A DNA stretch of 64,000 nt from Chitinophaga rhizophila (lineage in GTDB: Bacteria > Bacteroidota > Bacteroidia > Chitinophagales > Chitinophagaceae), in the NCBI RefSeq assembly GCF_019492185.1, contig NZ_JAICCF010000001.1:1302001-1366000 (forward strand), in the 5' to 3' direction. The translations under genes and the position numbers were made by a program. The notes beneath the pieces were generated by a model. That model saw nothing but the letters and a program-made list of their open reading frames with translations. It searched no databases and was not told the DNA's origin. This document shows, piece by piece, positions 62,967-64,000 of the stretch (within the stretch, counting starts at the first letter, position 1; each line of letters begins with the position of its first letter).

Positions 62967-64000
62967 ATGAGTACAAAAGATTTATCAAAATACGTACACA
63001 AACAGATGGATCATGAAGCTTCCCGTGCACATTCCCTGCACAAAACAAAGATTGTAGCAACCGTTGGCCCAGCCTGCGATACCTATGAAGGATTATTAGC
63101 ACTCGTACGTGCCGGAGTTAACGTTTTCCGTCTGAACTTCTCGCATGGCTCTCATGAAGATAAACTGCGAATCATCCAGTATATCCGCCAGATCAACACC
63201 ACTGAGCCTTACAATGTAGCCATCCTGGCTGACCTGCAAGGTCCAAAACTGCGTGTGGGTGAAATCGAGAACAACGCATTACCACTGGTACCAGGTCAGA
63301 TCCTGACCTTCGTTAATGAGAAAGTGGTAGGTAATGCCAAGAAAATCTATGTTTCCTACGCAGACCTGCACAAAGACGTTAGACCAGGCCAGAAGATCCT
63401 GCTGGATGACGGTAAAATCGAAACTGTAGTAAGGGAAATCACTGCTGAAGGAGAAATCAAAGCAGAAGTAACCCTGCCAGGCGTACTGTCTTCCAAAAAA
63501 GGCTTCAACCTGCCAGATACTAAAGTATCTCTGCCGGCACTGACCGAAAAAGATACCATCGACCTGGAATTTATCATCGACAACGAATGTGACTGGGTTG
63601 CCCTGTCCTTCGTAAGACACGTTGATGACCTCCACCTGATCCGTAAACGCCTGACAGAGCGCAATTCCAAAATGAAGGTGATCTCTAAGATCGAGAAACC
63701 TGAGGCAATTGCTAACCTGAAGGAAATCATCTGGGAAAGCGACGGCGTTATGATTGCCCGTGGTGACCTGGGTGTGGAACTGCCTGTTGAGCAGATCCCG
63801 ATGATCCAGAAAGATATTATCCGCAAATGTATCCACCGTGCTAAGCCTGTAATCGTGGCTACACAGATGATGGAAAGCATGATCGACCGTACCCGTCCTA
63901 ACCGTAGCGAAATCACTGACGTAGCTAACGCTGTACTGGAAGGTGCTGATGCGGTAATGCTGAGCGGTGAAACTGCTACTGGCCAGTTCCCGGAACTGGT
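62967..64000 (+). CDS. pyk: Pyruvate kinase, 3' end missing
   Basis: The frame starts at ATG 62967 ([20 protein letters not shown]) and remains open to the right edge (344 codons seen). The barrel and B-domain marks are present: [18 protein letters not shown] near 27, [13 protein letters not shown] near 52, [13 protein letters not shown] near 85, [10 protein letters not shown] near 238 and [17 protein letters not shown] near 262, with [14 protein letters not shown] near 292. The C-terminal domain lies outside the window. It makes pyruvate and ATP from phosphoenolpyruvate. Confidence 0.97.
   Translation, partial: MSTKDLSKYVHKQMDHEASRAHSLHKTKIVATVGPACDTYEGLLALVRAGVNVFRLNFSHGSHEDKLRIIQYIRQINTTEPYNVAILADLQGPKLRVGEIENNALPLVPGQILTFVNEKVVGNAKKIYVSYADLHKDVRPGQKILLDDGKIETVVREITAEGEIKAEVTLPGVLSSKKGFNLPDTKVSLPALTEKDTIDLEFIIDNECDWVALSFVRHVDDLHLIRKRLTERNSKMKVISKIEKPEAIANLKEIIWESDGVMIARGDLGVELPVEQIPMIQKDIIRKCIHRAKPVIVATQMMESMIDRTRPNRSEITDVANAVLEGADAVMLSGETATGQFPEL

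Noticed and set aside
63279..63836. 185-residue minus-strand frame opposite pyruvate kinase
   Set aside because: Pyruvate kinase is certain on the plus strand across this range, so the minus frame is a shadow.

Overview
The window looks like a chromosome segment of a Bacteroidota bacterium, most likely a Chitinophagaceae member close to Chitinophaga (inference). Signs are a UpxY/NusG-type antiterminator, a protein with a gliding-motility/type IX secretion C-terminal domain, an HU-CCDC81/SPOR protein, a YtxJ-type bacillithiol-system protein, TAnnTTTG-type promoter boxes and little use of Shine-Dalgarno sites. No rRNA, tRNA, CRISPR array, insertion sequence or phage module was seen.

Bases 1-22794 hold one long leftward exopolysaccharide locus. 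In transcription order it runs: LuxR-type response regulator, Wza-like export lipoprotein, Wzc-like tyrosine autokinase, UpxY antiterminator, four sugar-nucleotide genes (mannose-1-P guanylyltransferase, GDP-fucose synthase, UDP-glucose dehydrogenase, GDP-mannose dehydratase), a Wzx flippase, a polysaccharide pyruvyl transferase, two GT4 glycosyltransferases and a Wzy/ligase-like membrane protein. After a 535-bp gap come two more GT4 enzymes, a GT2 enzyme, a VanZ protein, a WcaF-like acetyltransferase, a WcaI-like glycosyltransferase and a sugar-1-phosphate transferase cut by the left edge. The predicted parts (fucose, glucuronate, pyruvyl and acetyl groups, glucose-type initiator) recall colanic acid. 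A short histidine kinase and a CheY-like regulator diverge from the locus at 23224-24336 and probably share its control.

Bases 24337-47632 are mixed housekeeping and accessory genes: a conserved protein of unknown function, a secreted SprB-repeat protein, a tiny acidic/basic protein with its own terminator, an unknown 235-aa protein convergent with a LuxE-like acyl ligase, a small lipoprotein, acyl-CoA carboxylase beta, a UbiA-like membrane protein, an M42 peptidase, BioB, AroQ, UbiX, a lipoprotein/YtxJ pair, Mpl, a DnaQ-like exonuclease, a dolichyl-phosphate-mannose synthase-like enzyme, an EamA transporter, a secreted S9 peptidase, an AraC regulator, a cupin, a DUF4230 protein and an RRM protein.

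Bases 47868-51525 hold a leftward set (DoxX, thioesterase, CinA, E2 acyltransferase). Bases 52028-57923 hold a rightward three-gene envelope operon (large TPR protein, plugless outer-membrane barrel, HU/SPOR protein), perhaps the most interesting poorly described unit here. It is followed by an intergenic region with a 54-base near-perfect palindrome and a 21-bp-spaced direct repeat. The window ends with an RmlD-like reductase, a prolyl oligopeptidase, phosphofructokinase and a pyruvate kinase cut by the right edge.
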